DNA of 64,000 nt from Polytrichum commune. Taxonomy: Eukaryota; Streptophyta; Polytrichopsida; Polytrichales; Polytrichaceae. The notes under the pieces were generated by a model that did not search any database, was not told the origin of the DNA, and was given only the letters and a program-made list of their open reading frames with translations. Position 1 is the stretch's first letter; each line of letters begins with the position of its first letter. The DNA lies in NCBI GenBank assembly GCA_950295325.1, contig OX485809.1:36831081-36895080 (forward strand). Direction: 5' to 3'. The position numbers and the translations under genes are program-made. Shown in pieces: positions 11,750-21,768 of the stretch.

Positions 11750-13040
11750 CTACAATAATCAATAGCGAATAGGAGTACGTATATATGAAAGCCCATTTTT
11801 AATGGGTGTTTGCAGTCCTTCCTTGCTACATTAACTCTTTTGTTGCTAGTCATTTCCAAGCCTTGCAAAAACACCTCCCAACCTAGTGCATCTCTAGAAA
11901 ACTCCTTTGACGTATGATCGCCTTAAACTTATGTTTAAGGCTAAAAAATATGTTTTGGACGCTACCTACGAGCTCACGTTTTTGGTCTGAATGGCCAACT
12001 TTTAGATGTTGTTTCCATAATATAAGCTTAGAGCTAGCATTTGTAACCTTCTACAACCTATAGTGGAGTTTTCGGGTCCTTATGACTAGCTGATGTTTTT
12101 GGTCAAAGGTGGTTTTCGCAAACCGAATCCAGATCCAACGTTTCTAAGCTTCAACCAACCTATGGTACATTTTTCAAGTCATTCTAACTACTTGCTCTAG
12201 ACGTCTCCTATGAGTGTCACGTTCGCGCATACCCACCCTTTCTACTTTCTAATGCATTCTTTGTTCCTACATGACAAGTTGTCCAATGCACATTTTCAAT
12301 AACACCTTCAACACCTTTGTCTTGCCAACACTAAGGACTATGTTATCTTAGAAGGAGAGCAATAATAGGAGAATGCCAACAATGAATCTACTCTTCAAAT
12401 CCCTCTTTCAATACTTTGTTGCTTGTTTTCCAAGACTGTTGTCCGTATGGACTGCCTCACATTTCTAGGTCTAAACTTACAAGCATACACACCTTCTCTA
12501 AGAGTCTAAGCTATCTTCACATATGTGTACTAAGAGAGCCAAAAGGTTCTAGGACAATCTTTATATACCTCAAAACAACTACCTACTAGGTGGGTCAACT
12601 TGGTAGGTTACCACCCTGTCAAAACACTGCAACTAGATGTCCTCACGCGTTTTTGCCCTTTGTCCAATACATGACCAACTGGCATACTGAGGTCATAAAA
12701 AATGATCAACTAGTCACAGAAATGCAATGCTATTTAATAACTTTGGACCAACAAGTCATTATCTGACCAACTAAATTATTAACACCAAATAATTACTACT
12801 ATTGAATAAATTGCTCAGTAGTAAAACAGTAAAAAACCAATTAGTGGACGTTTTAACAACTAATTGCATTAGGGACAAATTTGACGTCAACTAGTAAACT
12901 AGCATTCTTTTGCCCTTTCGACAATTCGCAACCAACTAGTTAGTTTTTGATGGGTTGGTTTACTATGAACATTTTATGTTCTTAAAACACGGTGCTAACT
13001 TCTACCTTAACTTCTATCTTATCTATGTTTGTGCAAATAA
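11750..13040. other. Non-coding interior of element C
   Basis: About 1.3 kb with no open frame of interest. It contains scattered 'accaactagt' words but nothing that can be assigned. It probably marks intron sequence beside the large deletion. Confidence 0.4.
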
Positions 13041-13119
13041 ACGAAACCACTATACATATTTGCAAACACACATTCGTAAAAATACGTAATGTTGATTTAC
13101 ACATTACACATTACACTGA

Positions 13120-13141
13120 TTTACGAACGGTTGTTCGTAAA
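13120..13141. repeat. Single dyad of the TTACGAACG type
   Basis: TTTACGAACG-GT-TGTTCGTAAA, one mismatch (CG to TG), 60 bp upstream of the HAD fragment. A further decayed site is at about 13050 ('tttgcaaacacacattcgtaaa' class). Confidence 0.75.
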
Positions 13142-13202
13142 TATGCTACCAAAATCTACTTTAACAATTGAATGTGGATATACTTTATATTGTGCATAAA
13201 GT

Positions 13203-13490
13203 ATGGTCTTGGAGAACACGGTGCCCATTTTCAAGTTCCTCATCTGTGATCTCCCAAGCCCTTGCCTCGTTCTCGGCCAAGAAGTATGCGATGAGCTAAT
13301 TGACGAGAATGGTGTGCCAATGCCCAAGTTTGGTGGTCGAGGTGGAGGGCAACATTTCCTCAAGGTCTTGATGTCCAGGTTGTGGCTAGAAGCCCCCCTA
13401 TTGGAGGGAGTCCCCCACGGGAGCTGGCCAACTCTGGAGAACACCCTCCTCATCGACGACAACACCGCCAAGAGCCTTCTTTGTCCCCTC
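13203..13490 (+). pseudogene. Truncated FCP1-like HAD domain exon in element C
   Basis: The frame from 13203 encodes the middle of the HAD domain found whole in element B (44696-45463). It starts at the segment equivalent to B's NTEPIVHFLF, includes DLPSPCLVLGQE, PKFGGRGGGQ and the motif-IV region NTLLIDDNTAKS, and ends abruptly near 13485. By eye it is about 75% identical to B and far less to A. The nucleophile motif DLNGVL and the C-terminal third are missing, so the fragment is bounded by deletions on both sides and is not functional. Confidence 0.8.
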
Positions 13491-13612
13491 CTATTCTTTC
13501 ACGGTTGCTCTCATTTTCTTGCATCTGCATGTTATGCACTTTACGAGCGCCCATCCCAAACCGCCCCTCCTTAATTTATCCACTCCACTTTGTCTATGAT
13601 ATTGTTTCACAG

Positions 13613-14002
13613 GTCGCTCCACGCTCGTTTGGTGGCCGACCCTCCTTGACTTCTTCATTGGAGATACACACAACTCAAGGTTGCATCTTCCGAGTCCGAT
13701 CGTTGTTTGGCCCTCCGGAGAAGTGCAAGACATTCTCTCTTGCAGATGCCTTTGTATTCCACTACAATACCACTTCGTACAATTCGGGAGCGCGTTTGGA
13801 CATATTGAAGAACGACACATATTCGAGGCCAGTCAACAAACTTGGCTATAGTTGCGGGCCGGAGATTTTCAAAGCTATAGAGGCCATTGGAGCATTACAG
13901 AGAGAAGCCACTGTAAAAGATAAGGACATGGCCACGAGAAAAAATATAGTGGGATGTACTAGTGGGACTATAAACGCCTACGGACTCCCTAAATGTGTGT
14001 AG
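13613..14002 (+). pseudogene. Distal Ser-rich exon of element C (homologue of 43620-43940)
   Basis: Starts after a TTGTTTCACAG acceptor and runs to a TAG stop. It shares with element B the words NTTSYNSGAR, KNDTYS and GPEIFKA.EA. The preceding 130 bp also resemble B's intron upstream of the same exon. No known domain was recognised. In C it is brought close to the HAD fragment by an internal deletion. Function unknown. Confidence 0.6.
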
Positions 14003-14558
14003 GGGTAGAGCATAGTGCTTGGTTATCCATTCTATTTGAAGGTCTTCAAGACATTAATGGTATTTCCATTATGTTTGTATTTCAAACCCGTTGAATAGAT
14101 TCAATTTCCAATCATTCTCCACATCTTCCTGTCCATTAGCAACAATTTGTCATTTTATACACATATGTTTTCATGTATGATTCATTTTTTTGTTCACTTT
14201 GATGCATCTATGTTGATGATTATATCCAATGTTATACATATGGTATTTTAATGTTGTTAACATTGGCTCAAATTTGAAAACCACGTCCTTGAATAGTCTC
14301 AAAATCATCAAAAAGTCTCCGATTACCGAATATAGTGTTTTGATTAGATTTAGTATTTTACCACCCTACTCTACTCAACACTAATTTTCAATTCTTTGAT
14401 AATTAGTGTTAGACATAAATGCGTCGCCGCCGCCTTCCTTGTTGCCACCTCTTTCCTACTAAACACTAAATTCGTGCATGTAACTTTCACATATTACCAT
14501 AGATGATATTTAGTGTTTGAGTTTACATTTAGTGTTACTTACTTTCATACGGTTAGTG

Positions 14559-15492
14559 CAGGGTTGTCTATTGTGTCGTGACGGAGGCTAATCCCGACAT
14601 AATGTCGTGGCGTCACGACGCGTATTTGTCATGACATTATGCCGGATGCCGTCTTTATCCTGACGAACTTGAATTTTACCGTATTTTTTTGTGTAATTAC
14701 ATTACCCCAATCAGGACACGTAGGATTTACGATGTCCACGTATGGTGCCATGTCAACAAAGTAGAGGTAAAGTGGGAAAAAAATTACTAGCGCCCGTCCC
14801 CCCCCCCCCCCCCCGTTCCCCTCCCCCATCCGGCCCCCCATCCAGCCCTCATCTGGCCTCCATCCGCCCCCCCCCCCCCAATCCAAACCCCCTACCCCCC
14901 CATCCGAACCCCTGAACCCCCCTACCGACCCCCCCCCCCCATCCGATAATCCGACCCGCCCCCCCCCCCCCATCCGAACCTGGCCCCCCCTAATCCGAAC
15001 CCGGTCCCCCCTAATCCGAACCCGGTCCCCCCTAATCCGAACCCCCTCCCCCCCTCCCCCCCCCCCCAATCCGAACCCCAATCTGGCCCCCATCCGTACC
15101 CCATCCGGCCTCCATTCGGTACCCCATCCGGCCCCCATCCGGCCCTCCATCGGGCGTTCCCCCTGTCCGCATCCGTTCCCGCCCCCGCCCCCGTTCCCGT
15201 TCCCCTCCCCCCCACACCCTCATTTGTCATATTTTACTACTTTGATTTTAACAGAATGATAAACACAAAGGCAAAATGATTTACCTGGCAAGGGAAATAT
15301 GCACATCCACGTCGGATTTTTCTGCCACATTGGATGCCACCTTGGCAAGAAGGTAAGTATTTTACCCACCCTACTAGCTTCCCCCTAGTATGACCCTACG
15401 TGGACCCTATTATGTCGTGACGGAGGGGTCCGCCCCGACACGACACGTCATGACGTCATGACGGTGGCAGGACGTCGCGATAGACAACCCTG
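14559..15492. mobile_element. Non-autonomous hAT-like element with poly-C core
   Basis: The ends are CAGGGTTGTCTAT and ATAGACAACCCTG, flanked by perfect 8-bp duplications GGTTAGTG at 14551-14558 and 15493-15500. The second MITE-F copy at about 52400 has the uninterrupted target. The interior has a CG-dyad-rich subterminal zone ('cgtcatgacgtcatgacg') and about 450 bp of C-runs separated by 'atccgaacc' and 'atccggcc' words (14800-15215). The long Gly-rich frames on the minus strand are a by-product of that composition. Confidence 0.85.
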
Positions 15493-15739
15493 GGTTAGTG
15501 ATATTTAGTGTAGTGTTCGTATTTAGTGTATCTAACACTAAATATCATATTTAGTGTAGTTTATAAAATCAACTCAACCTCGGTGGGGATCAGAGGCTGA
15601 GGAATCCTTACTGATAGTAGTAAATTTTGGAAAGAGATGACCTTTCTTTATCAAGAGGGGCTCCTCATGTTGCCAAGGAGTAGCAGCTAGCCCTAGTGTA
15701 GGCATGCTATAAAAAAATACATGTCAAAACTTGACTGAT

Positions 15740-16080
15740 TTGAAATGTATACGTAGGGTGAGTTTCCATGTAGACTACTTTACCCACCAGACTTTGGTGG
15801 GAATAAGGACAAATGTAAATGAAATTTGATGGAGTAGTGTTCGTATGTGCCAACCAACTATTTTTATTTTAAGAGTTTAGTGAGTGCATGGAAGTCTAGT
15901 GGCCCATGATCATGGCCTTCCACATTCTAGTAGGCAATTGGATTTTGGGTCGTTGGTTTATGTTGTTATCTTCATGAGGACTAGGGAATAAATTTGAAGG
16001 GTTACTTGTATTTCATAGGGAAGGGTTACTTAAAATTTTCCCTTTCAAAATGAAGGGTTACCTCAAAAATTGCCCTTCAT
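15740..16080. repeat. Left inverted flank of the hAT relic that hosts element A
   Basis: Sequence from 'gggtgagtttccatgtag' through 'actagggaataaatttgaagggttac' is repeated in inverse orientation at about 35990-36230, on the other side of element A. I read the two as the long terminal inverted repeats or subterminal regions of one hAT-type element. No convincing 8-bp duplication was found at its outer edges. Confidence 0.5.
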
Positions 16081-16326
16081 GTATGTATTGAAGTTTTTGT
16101 TGAAAGTGCACATTATCATGTTTATCATTTAAGCGATGTTGAAAAATATAATATAAGTGAGACCAAAGAATACACATGGTGAAAAGATAGAACTATTTCA
16201 TTAATGAAACATTGATGTTTGAGTATATTGAAACGGTAATGACATCCCAACATATTGGTATCAATGATAATCTCGAGGACAACAAGAAAGTAGTAGTAGA
16301 AAGATGTAAGAAACTCACAATCTAAA

Positions 16327-16649
16327 TCACTCTTGAAATCTTCTATCCTTCACACTCATCCACCTCTCCCAAATATCTTCAAAATCAAGAGACTCCATAA
16401 GAATCTTCGCAATCGCAATCCTCATCAAAGCGTCCAAGGTGGTGATATTTACAGCACATCTCCCAGAAGATTTTATAAGATTTTGAGTTGAGAATCCCCT
16501 CTCACAACTAGCTGTGCTTGCAGGAAGAGTCAAGATCACTTACCACAATTGTGTCATGTGTGGAAATCTGCTCAAGTAGTCTTCGGTAGATGCAAAAATT
16601 GCCCATGCATGGTGCATTTTTAATCCTGCACAAACTACTTGAAGAGTAT
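16327..16649 (-). pseudogene. hAT transposase, C-terminal part (3' side of element A)
   Basis: The minus-strand frame ends with the hAT dimerisation region: LPASTASCERGFS, the ASxxxCERxFS signature, then LDALMRIAI and a Trp/Glu-rich tail. Upstream of it an in-frame TAA (about 16540-16542) replaces the Gln expected in LWQVILTLP, most simply CAA to TAA. The frame continues to 16649, where element A interrupts it. Joining across A with one copy of GTAT restores the frame into 35666-35880. Only the last about 150 residues of a hAT transposase are present, so the copy was already truncated. Confidence 0.8.
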
Positions 16650-16810
16650 AACACTATATTCGTTAAATTGAGACTTTTTGGGCATTTTGAGACATTCATA
16701 GAAATAAGAACAAGGATAAATGGAACACATATTGGTGAAAGTTGTAAGATGCGAACACTTTGAAGCGGGTGTTTAGACCAAGAACCCCATTAATAACTCA
16801 TGTTTGTGAT

Positions 16811-17210
16811 GGTTTAGGGTGGGCAATCGAAACCTTAGACCAAATTGAAGGGGACATCTTAAAACATTCATATTAATGCACACAAAATATGAGAGCTTGT
16901 ATGAATATGGTTTAGGTAGGGCAATCCAAACCATAGATCTTATTGAAGGGAAAATCTTAAAACATTCATATTAATGCACACAAAATATGAGAGCTTGTAT
17001 GAATATGGTTTAGGTAGGGCACTCCAAACCATAGATCTTATTGAAGGGAAAATCTTAAAACATTCATATTAATGCACACAAAATATGAGAGCTTGTATGA
17101 ATATGGTTTAGGTAGGGCACTCCAAACCATAGATCTTATTGAAGGGGAAATCTTAAACATTCATATTAATGCACACAATAAGGCACTCCAAACCTTAGAC
17201 CATATGGAAG
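16811..17210. repeat. 98-bp tandem repeat, about four units, each with a decayed dyad
   Basis: Units start at 16811, 16909, 17007 and 17105 (exact 98-bp steps), with a partial fifth near 17180. Each begins GGTTTAGG...CCAAACC, a degraded form of the element A dyad (GTTTGGGTCG-NN-CGACCCAAAC). It lies about 160 bp inside the left terminus. Confidence 0.8.
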
Positions 17211-17359
17211 GGGAAATCATGTCTAACTTATATTATTGCAAAAAAAAACATACAAAGTGTGGCATGTAAAATGCATATCATGCTAACACCACACATCCAT
17301 TGGATAGTGCAATCCAAAATGTTCTTGCCTATGGCCCAAAACCCTACGCCTACTATGGC

Positions 17360-17662
17360 CTATCTAGCCTCGGATACTACCTCTTTTTCTTTTGCTTTTT
17401 TTTCTTTTGCCTCTTTTTCTTTTGCTGCAGCTTCTTTTGCTCGCATTGCTTCAACATTCCTGAAAATCTCCGCCCCGCGACTATAGCCATTCTTGGGGTG
17501 ACCGCCATCCATAACACATTTTGGAGTCCGTCGGCCGCCCGAAATATACGTCGAAGACTTCGAATACGATGAAGTGGATTGTCTCGCATTTCTGGTCATG
17601 GCGTACATACGCTCGAACTCGATGGACGCACTAGACCGCATAGGTTTACGGGTGGGAGCAAC
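17360..17662 (-). CDS. Distal exon 2 of element A, Lys/Glu/Ala-rich tail
   Basis: Begins after a GCGTTGCAG acceptor and ends at TAG 17360-17362. Shared with element B (43620-43940): GYSRG.EIFR..EA. The C-terminus is a run of alternating Lys, Glu and Ala (about 17366-17430 in the sequence), probably a short charged helix. No known domain. The likely partner exon is 17796-18149. Confidence 0.55.
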   Translation of the reverse strand, partial: VAPTRKPMRSSASIEFERMYAMTRNARQSTSSYSKSSTYISGGRRTPKCVMDGGHPKNGYSRGAEIFRNVEAMRAKEAAAKEKEAKEKKAKEKEVVSEAR

Positions 17663-17795
17663 CTGCAACGCGTCAATGCAAGACCACATGTGTTAGTTTA
17701 GGGAGGAAGACCCAAACGTGTCACAAGTTCATTTTTTAAGTGCAAAATGATTGTAATGCGCAGTTAACCAGGTTTTGGGGGGGGGGGGGGTTCAC

Positions 17796-18149
17796 CTTGT
17801 CACCGGGGGCGTTCCCGTCGGAGTCGGCGAGGAGGGGCAATGCGTCCCGCAAAGGAATAGGAAGGGTTCCACTCTTCGTTGGCCGAGCGTCCATCCGCAG
17901 CCGCCGTTGAGGTGTACTACTGCCGCCGGGCGGAGAGGGGGATGTCCGGACGCATTTGCGATTTATGCCCTTGAGCGGCGACGGGGACGGAGAATGCCGG
18001 AAGATTTGCTTGGGTGGGGGGCTATCGACGACGCCGGCGTCAAGAGGCTCCTTGGAGTAGTCAATGGTCGACGCGGCATCGTAGACGGTCTCGTAGAAGA
18101 AGCTCCCCAAGTCTGACTCGCTGACGATGTCAATCGAGGGCTCCAAACG
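17796..18149 (-). CDS. Distal exon 1 of element A, Ser/Pro-rich
   Basis: Bounded by a TTGCGCCAG acceptor (exon starts 18149) and a GACAAG|GTGAAC donor (ends 17796), in phase with 17360-17662. Homologous to element B 44092-44583: Y.FS..DAAS..DYS, then a V[IV][DN]SPPP motif, a basic SPSPL patch and RRLRM. This exon pair follows the HAD stop codon, so it is either a separate small gene without a visible first exon or an alternatively spliced end of the large gene. Function unknown. Confidence 0.5.
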
Positions 18150-18264
18150 CTGGCGCAAAAAAGGAAACGAAACAAAACCCAAGGGAGGAGGGTTTGATAG
18201 AGCGCGTGAAAATCAAGATACATATGAAACATATACTACACAAAATGAAAGGGCGCGCGCACGC

Positions 18265-18300
18265 GCCCACACACACACACACACACACATACATACACAT
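18265..18300. repeat. (CA)n microsatellite
   Basis: A dinucleotide CA run with a preceding GCGC-rich stretch, immediately left of the Tigger insertion. Confidence 0.9.
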
Positions 18301-18539
18301 ACAGTCTAACCTTGATAATATCACACCATCCGTTTCACCATAAAGTGTGATATAAACAAGGTGTGACATATTTGATAATGTCACATTTTGAAGATTTGTG
18401 CATAATGTGATATTATCAAAAAAAAAAAAGGTAGAAAATCAAAATGAAATTACAATGTAAAAAAAAAAAACAAACACAAGACTTCAATGTTTTTTAATGT
18501 AAAATATAATTCAAAATTGTGAATAACAACATGAGCACA

Positions 18540-19616
18540 TCACAATGTGTCATTGAGATCAGGTAAAGACCTCTCACTAGAGACAAAGAAGCTTCTAATG
18601 TCACATTGTTTTAGTGATGTTAAATGTCCAACACCAATTCTAATGAGTTTGTCATGGATGTTTTCCATTCCTAACAACTCATGAGTGTTGAAAATCTGAG
18701 AACCTTGGCTAGCCATAAAATTCAAAACATCTTTAGCATATTTTTGTGCATCGCTTAGCTTCACTACTTTAGACTCGTCATCATTGCTATCAACAATCAA
18801 TGGGTCTTCTTCCATGGAATCAAGTACATGTTCGCCATCTTGCACTAATTGCACAAGCTCCTCAGTAGAATATTCCACCTCAAAATCATCTTTACCTTCC
18901 ATGTTTATGTACTCTAAAGGACTAAGCTTTTCTATAGGCTTGCCTTCAACATCCAAACCCAAATTCAATGCGGCGATGAGATTGCCCAATTCCAAAGTTG
19001 CTTCCTCCATTTTGGACTTCATACGTTCATCAGAATTGTTGATATCTGCATTCCACGCTGCAGGCAATATGGCAGACTTTCTCCAACAATTTCTAATGGT
19101 TTGATCATCTAATTCATGCCATGCCGCCACACACCATAGCATTGCTTGAAATAGATCAACATTCAGTTTCCCCAAATCTTCATTTGAGTTATCAATTTGT
19201 TGCAAAGTCCAGGCAACAAGCTTGCGTTTATAGCACATTTTGAATGCTGCAATCACTCCTTGATCCAAAGGCTGAACAACTGAAGTCACATTTGGTGGAA
19301 GAAACAAGATAGTGATATGGGAGAGTACAAAAGCATTAAATCCATCTATAACTTTTTTGACCTCACCATGAATATCATGGCTTCCTACATTATCCATAAT
19401 AATGCAAATTTTTCTATCTTGCAATGCCATTCTTCGGTTCTCACTCTTCACCCAATGTGTAAAAACATCACCATTCATCCAGGCTGAATTGTTAGAATAA
19501 TAGTGTACTATACTATTTGGATCAAACTTCCGAGGAAAGCATCTGGGACGTGTTGATTTGTGAATGAAAACAAGCTTCAATCGCTCCTTCCCTGAGATAT
19601 TAGTGCAAAGCCCCAA
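18540..19616 (-). pseudogene. Tigger/jerky-type DDE transposase, N-terminally truncated
   Basis: 358 codons open. DDE_1-type core: ICIIMDNVGSHD (second catalytic Asp), then LFLPPNVTSVVQPLDQGVI with the third Asp in PLDQG, and the downstream KRKLVAW. The N-terminal CENP-B-like helix-turn-helix region and the block with the first catalytic Asp are absent. The frame begins at GLCTNISGKERLKLVFIHKS, which is normally mid-protein. The upstream space (19620-20420) holds a 39-bp tandem repeat instead of the missing exon. The copy is therefore catalytically dead. Confidence 0.85.
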
Positions 19617-19629
19617 TGGTTCATTATAT

Positions 19630-19765
19630 ACCTAGGAGACTGTTTCTACTTATGAGCTTGACTAACCTACCTAGAAGACTGTTTCTACTTATGAGCTTGA
19701 CTAACCTACCTAGAAGATTGTTTCTACTTATGAGCTTGACTAACTAATCTAGAAGATTGTTCCTA
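19630..19765. repeat. 39-bp tandem repeat, about 3.5 copies
   Basis: Repeated unit 'ctagaagactgtttctact' followed by 'tatgagcttgactaaccta', inside the Tigger element, replacing the 5' part of its gene. Confidence 0.8.
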
Positions 19766-20441
19766 ATTGAATGCCCACTTAGGATGAGTGGCTAACACTT
19801 ATGATCTTACTAGATTCTCCTATGCGACTATTGACTATAGAAACAGTGAAGACCGTGCCACATATCTTGAGATTTCTACATTGCAAACCAATTGAACTAA
19901 TTTAGCTTAAGTCGACACTACTCTGTACCAGCTCAGCTAAACCGTAGAACTTAACATCCTAAATTACTTCACACAAGCTGAAACCCTCAAAGACACATAG
20001 GTGAACACATGTGATGGAAGGTGGGGTGCATAGAGGCCAAGAAGTCTTGGCAGCGCCGTCAAAGACAACACCTTTGAGTGCCGTGTATAGACAGCACCGT
20101 TCAGGGTTGGTGCACAGAGGCGGCTCATGACCCTTTGAATAACATTGCATTTATCACAGGGGTGGCTCATGACCCTTTTGGCTACTACAATATGTCCATC
20201 CAACCATCACATACAATCCATACATCCAACCATCACATACAATCCATCCATATTTGATATTATCACATTTACACTACGGATTTTGGAAAAAAATAGTGAC
20301 ATTAACAAGGGTGATAGGGATAATAACGAGGGAGTTTTACACTAAGAAAATCGGTTTCAAACTTTTAGGTGACAGTATCAAGGTGTCCCATTAACAAGGG
20401 TGACATTATCAAGGTTAGACTGTACAAACACACGTAGTGTC

Positions 20442-21254
20442 TCAAATGAACTTGTTAAATTTCGCGTGAGATAACAACTCTCTATACAAATGGTCTCGTG
20501 GATCCAAGTATCTCTCGCCTATCGGATTGTTCCTAACAAAATTGTTTACGGGCAGTCCGCTTCCGCAGAGCGCCTGGAGGTATTTACCAAGGTCTAACAA
20601 AAATCGGTCCTGGACCTTCTCGACCGTCCACGTAGGGCAAACTATGAGGTTGGCCGTCGGGTTCAACATGTTCTTTGCGGCGTTGTCGTCCACCATGAGC
20701 GTGTTCTCGCGGGTGGGGCGGACGTCGTAGGGGACGCCTATCAAGGACGGTCGCTTGTCCCAAAAAATGGGCTTCAAGACCTTGAGGTATTGGGGGGAAG
20801 CGGGGTTGTTTGGTTTTTTGACGACTTTGCCGTCCGGTGTGTACAATATTCTACAGGCTTCCTGTGCTAGGACCATGCACGGGGGCTCGATACCCTTGAA
20901 GATGAACTCCACGACGGCATTGGTGTTCTCGGCCGTCATGGAGCTCCAAACGACCACCCACCATCGTTGTTGGGCCAGCTGGAGGAAGGTCCGAAGCCAC
21001 GGGCGGAGGTGAACTAGCTTGCTCTTTATGAACGTGGGCGGGCCGTCGTAATTCGCGTCCTCGGGCTTGCAAAAGGGCACCGTGGGGGTCCTTGGGCAAT
21101 GAACGCATTGGACGAGGACCCCGTTCAGGTCTAACACCAGGAATCGTTTCTTCGGCCGCGGGGGCGGGACGGGTAAAATCGGGGGCGCCGCCGCGCTGCC
21201 CTCTCTGCTCCTTGGAGAAGAGCGTCGGGGAGCCGCTACGCTATGCTCCGAGCC
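20442..21254 (-). CDS. Large gene of element A, last exon: FCP1/SCP-like HAD domain
   Basis: The exon starts after a TATCCGCAG acceptor (21254), in phase with the donor at 21769, and ends at a stop at 20442. A Pro/Arg-rich start leads into KKRFLVLDLNGVL, the HAD motif I of FCP1/TIM50-type phosphatases. It continues with WVVVWSSM (motif II, Ser), then ENTLMVDDNAAK (motif IV acidic pair). In active FCP1-type enzymes motif I is DxDx[TV]; here the second Asp is Asn, so phosphatase activity is doubtful. About 40% identical by eye to element B's exon. It forms the C-terminus of the multidomain protein. No frameshift is seen in this exon. Confidence 0.75.
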   Translation of the reverse strand, partial: GSEHSVAAPRRSSPRSREGSAAAPPILPVPPPRPKKRFLVLDLNGVLVQCVHCPRTPTVPFCKPEDANYDGPPTFIKSKLVHLRPWLRTFLQLAQQRWWVVVWSSMTAENTNAVVEFIFKGIEPPCMVLAQEACRILYTPDGKVVKKPNNPASPQYLKVLKPIFWDKRPSLIGVPYDVRPTRENTLMVDDNAAKNMLNPTANLIVCPTWTVEKVQDRFLLDLGKYLQALCGSGLPVNNFVRNNPIGERYLDPRDHLYRELLSHAKFNKFI

Positions 21255-21726
21255 CTGCGGATACGATCGAGAGAAAATGGTGGGCGACTTATGTCATGCT
21301 ATGTCCAAACGAAGCATTAAAGAAACGAGTGTTCTCGGTGCAAACACAAAACCATTTGATTCATTTTGGAGGGGGTGCAACAAGGGACACAAGATAGGCA
21401 AGAGCATACAACATACATTCAAACACAGGATACGAGTATATAGGAGTAAAAAATGGTGATTATATTGTATACAATGCTCTATGTACATCTTGATTGGGGG
21501 GGAGCCGCGTTGAACGATGCGTTCAAACTAGCCTAGTTCTACATCTAGCAAAAATTGAAGAGACGGGCCGCCGTGATGAAGACTTCGTCGCAAGCCGGGG
21601 GGTATGTGGACGAACGAATGGTCGGGGGGAAGTGGCGAAGGGCGCGAGTGCCGGGGGGGCAACGTGTCCGTGAGTTTAGGGTAGTTAGGGGACACGACCA
21701 AGGCAAGAAGACAAAGACCCATGGAA

Positions 21727-21746
21727 TTTGGGTCGACCGACCCAAA
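21727..21746. repeat. Element A dyad in intron 4
   Basis: TTTGGGTCG-AC-CGACCCAAA, perfect, 22 bp downstream of the exon 4 donor. Confidence 0.95.
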
Positions 21747-21768
21747 CTGAGTGGGGTCAGTGCATTAC

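Larger units (their letters stand above)
7803..14339. mobile_element. Element C: internally deleted member of the A/B/C family (dyad type TTACGAACG)
   Basis: Both ends carry the family TIR: AACACTATATTCG..., 27 of 28 bp matching, then GGAGACTTT. The 4-bp target duplications are TTGA at 7799-7802 and 14340-14343. The first about 330 bp of C align with the reverse complement of the right end of element B (59150-59484), so C is inverted relative to A and B. It keeps the dyad clusters, the leader block of the large gene, a fragment of its HAD exon and one downstream exon. It lacks the DUF7869 gene and the DGQH, methylase-like and coiled-coil exons. It is non-autonomous. Confidence 0.88.
7774..15559. 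mobile_element. MITE family F, copy 1, split by element C and by a hAT insertion
   Basis: The pieces are 7774-7802, 14340-14558 and 15493-15559. Terminal inverted repeats begin CTACAC.AAATATGATATT and end AATATCATATTTAGTGTAG. A second copy in reverse orientation lies at about 52330-52687 and lacks both insertions. It carries a single TTGA at the element C site and a single CACTAACC (reverse complement of GGTTAGTG) at the hAT site. The MITE would be about 300 bp long once the insertions are removed. Confidence 0.7.
18302..20422. mobile_element. Tigger/pogo-like element inserted in element A
   Basis: The ends are CAGTCTAACCTTGATAAT and its reverse complement, flanked by TA on both sides (18300-18301 and 20423-20424), as expected for Tc1/mariner-pogo insertions. 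Subterminal 'gtgtgacat' and 'ggtgacat' words repeat near both ends. The 2.1-kb element carries a 5'-truncated transposase. It lies between the HAD exon and the distal exons of element A and so postdates A. Confidence 0.9.

Noticed and set aside
14629-15230. Long Gly/Arg-rich minus-strand frames
   Set aside because: They are produced by the poly-C tract of a non-autonomous hAT; no domain, no codon structure.
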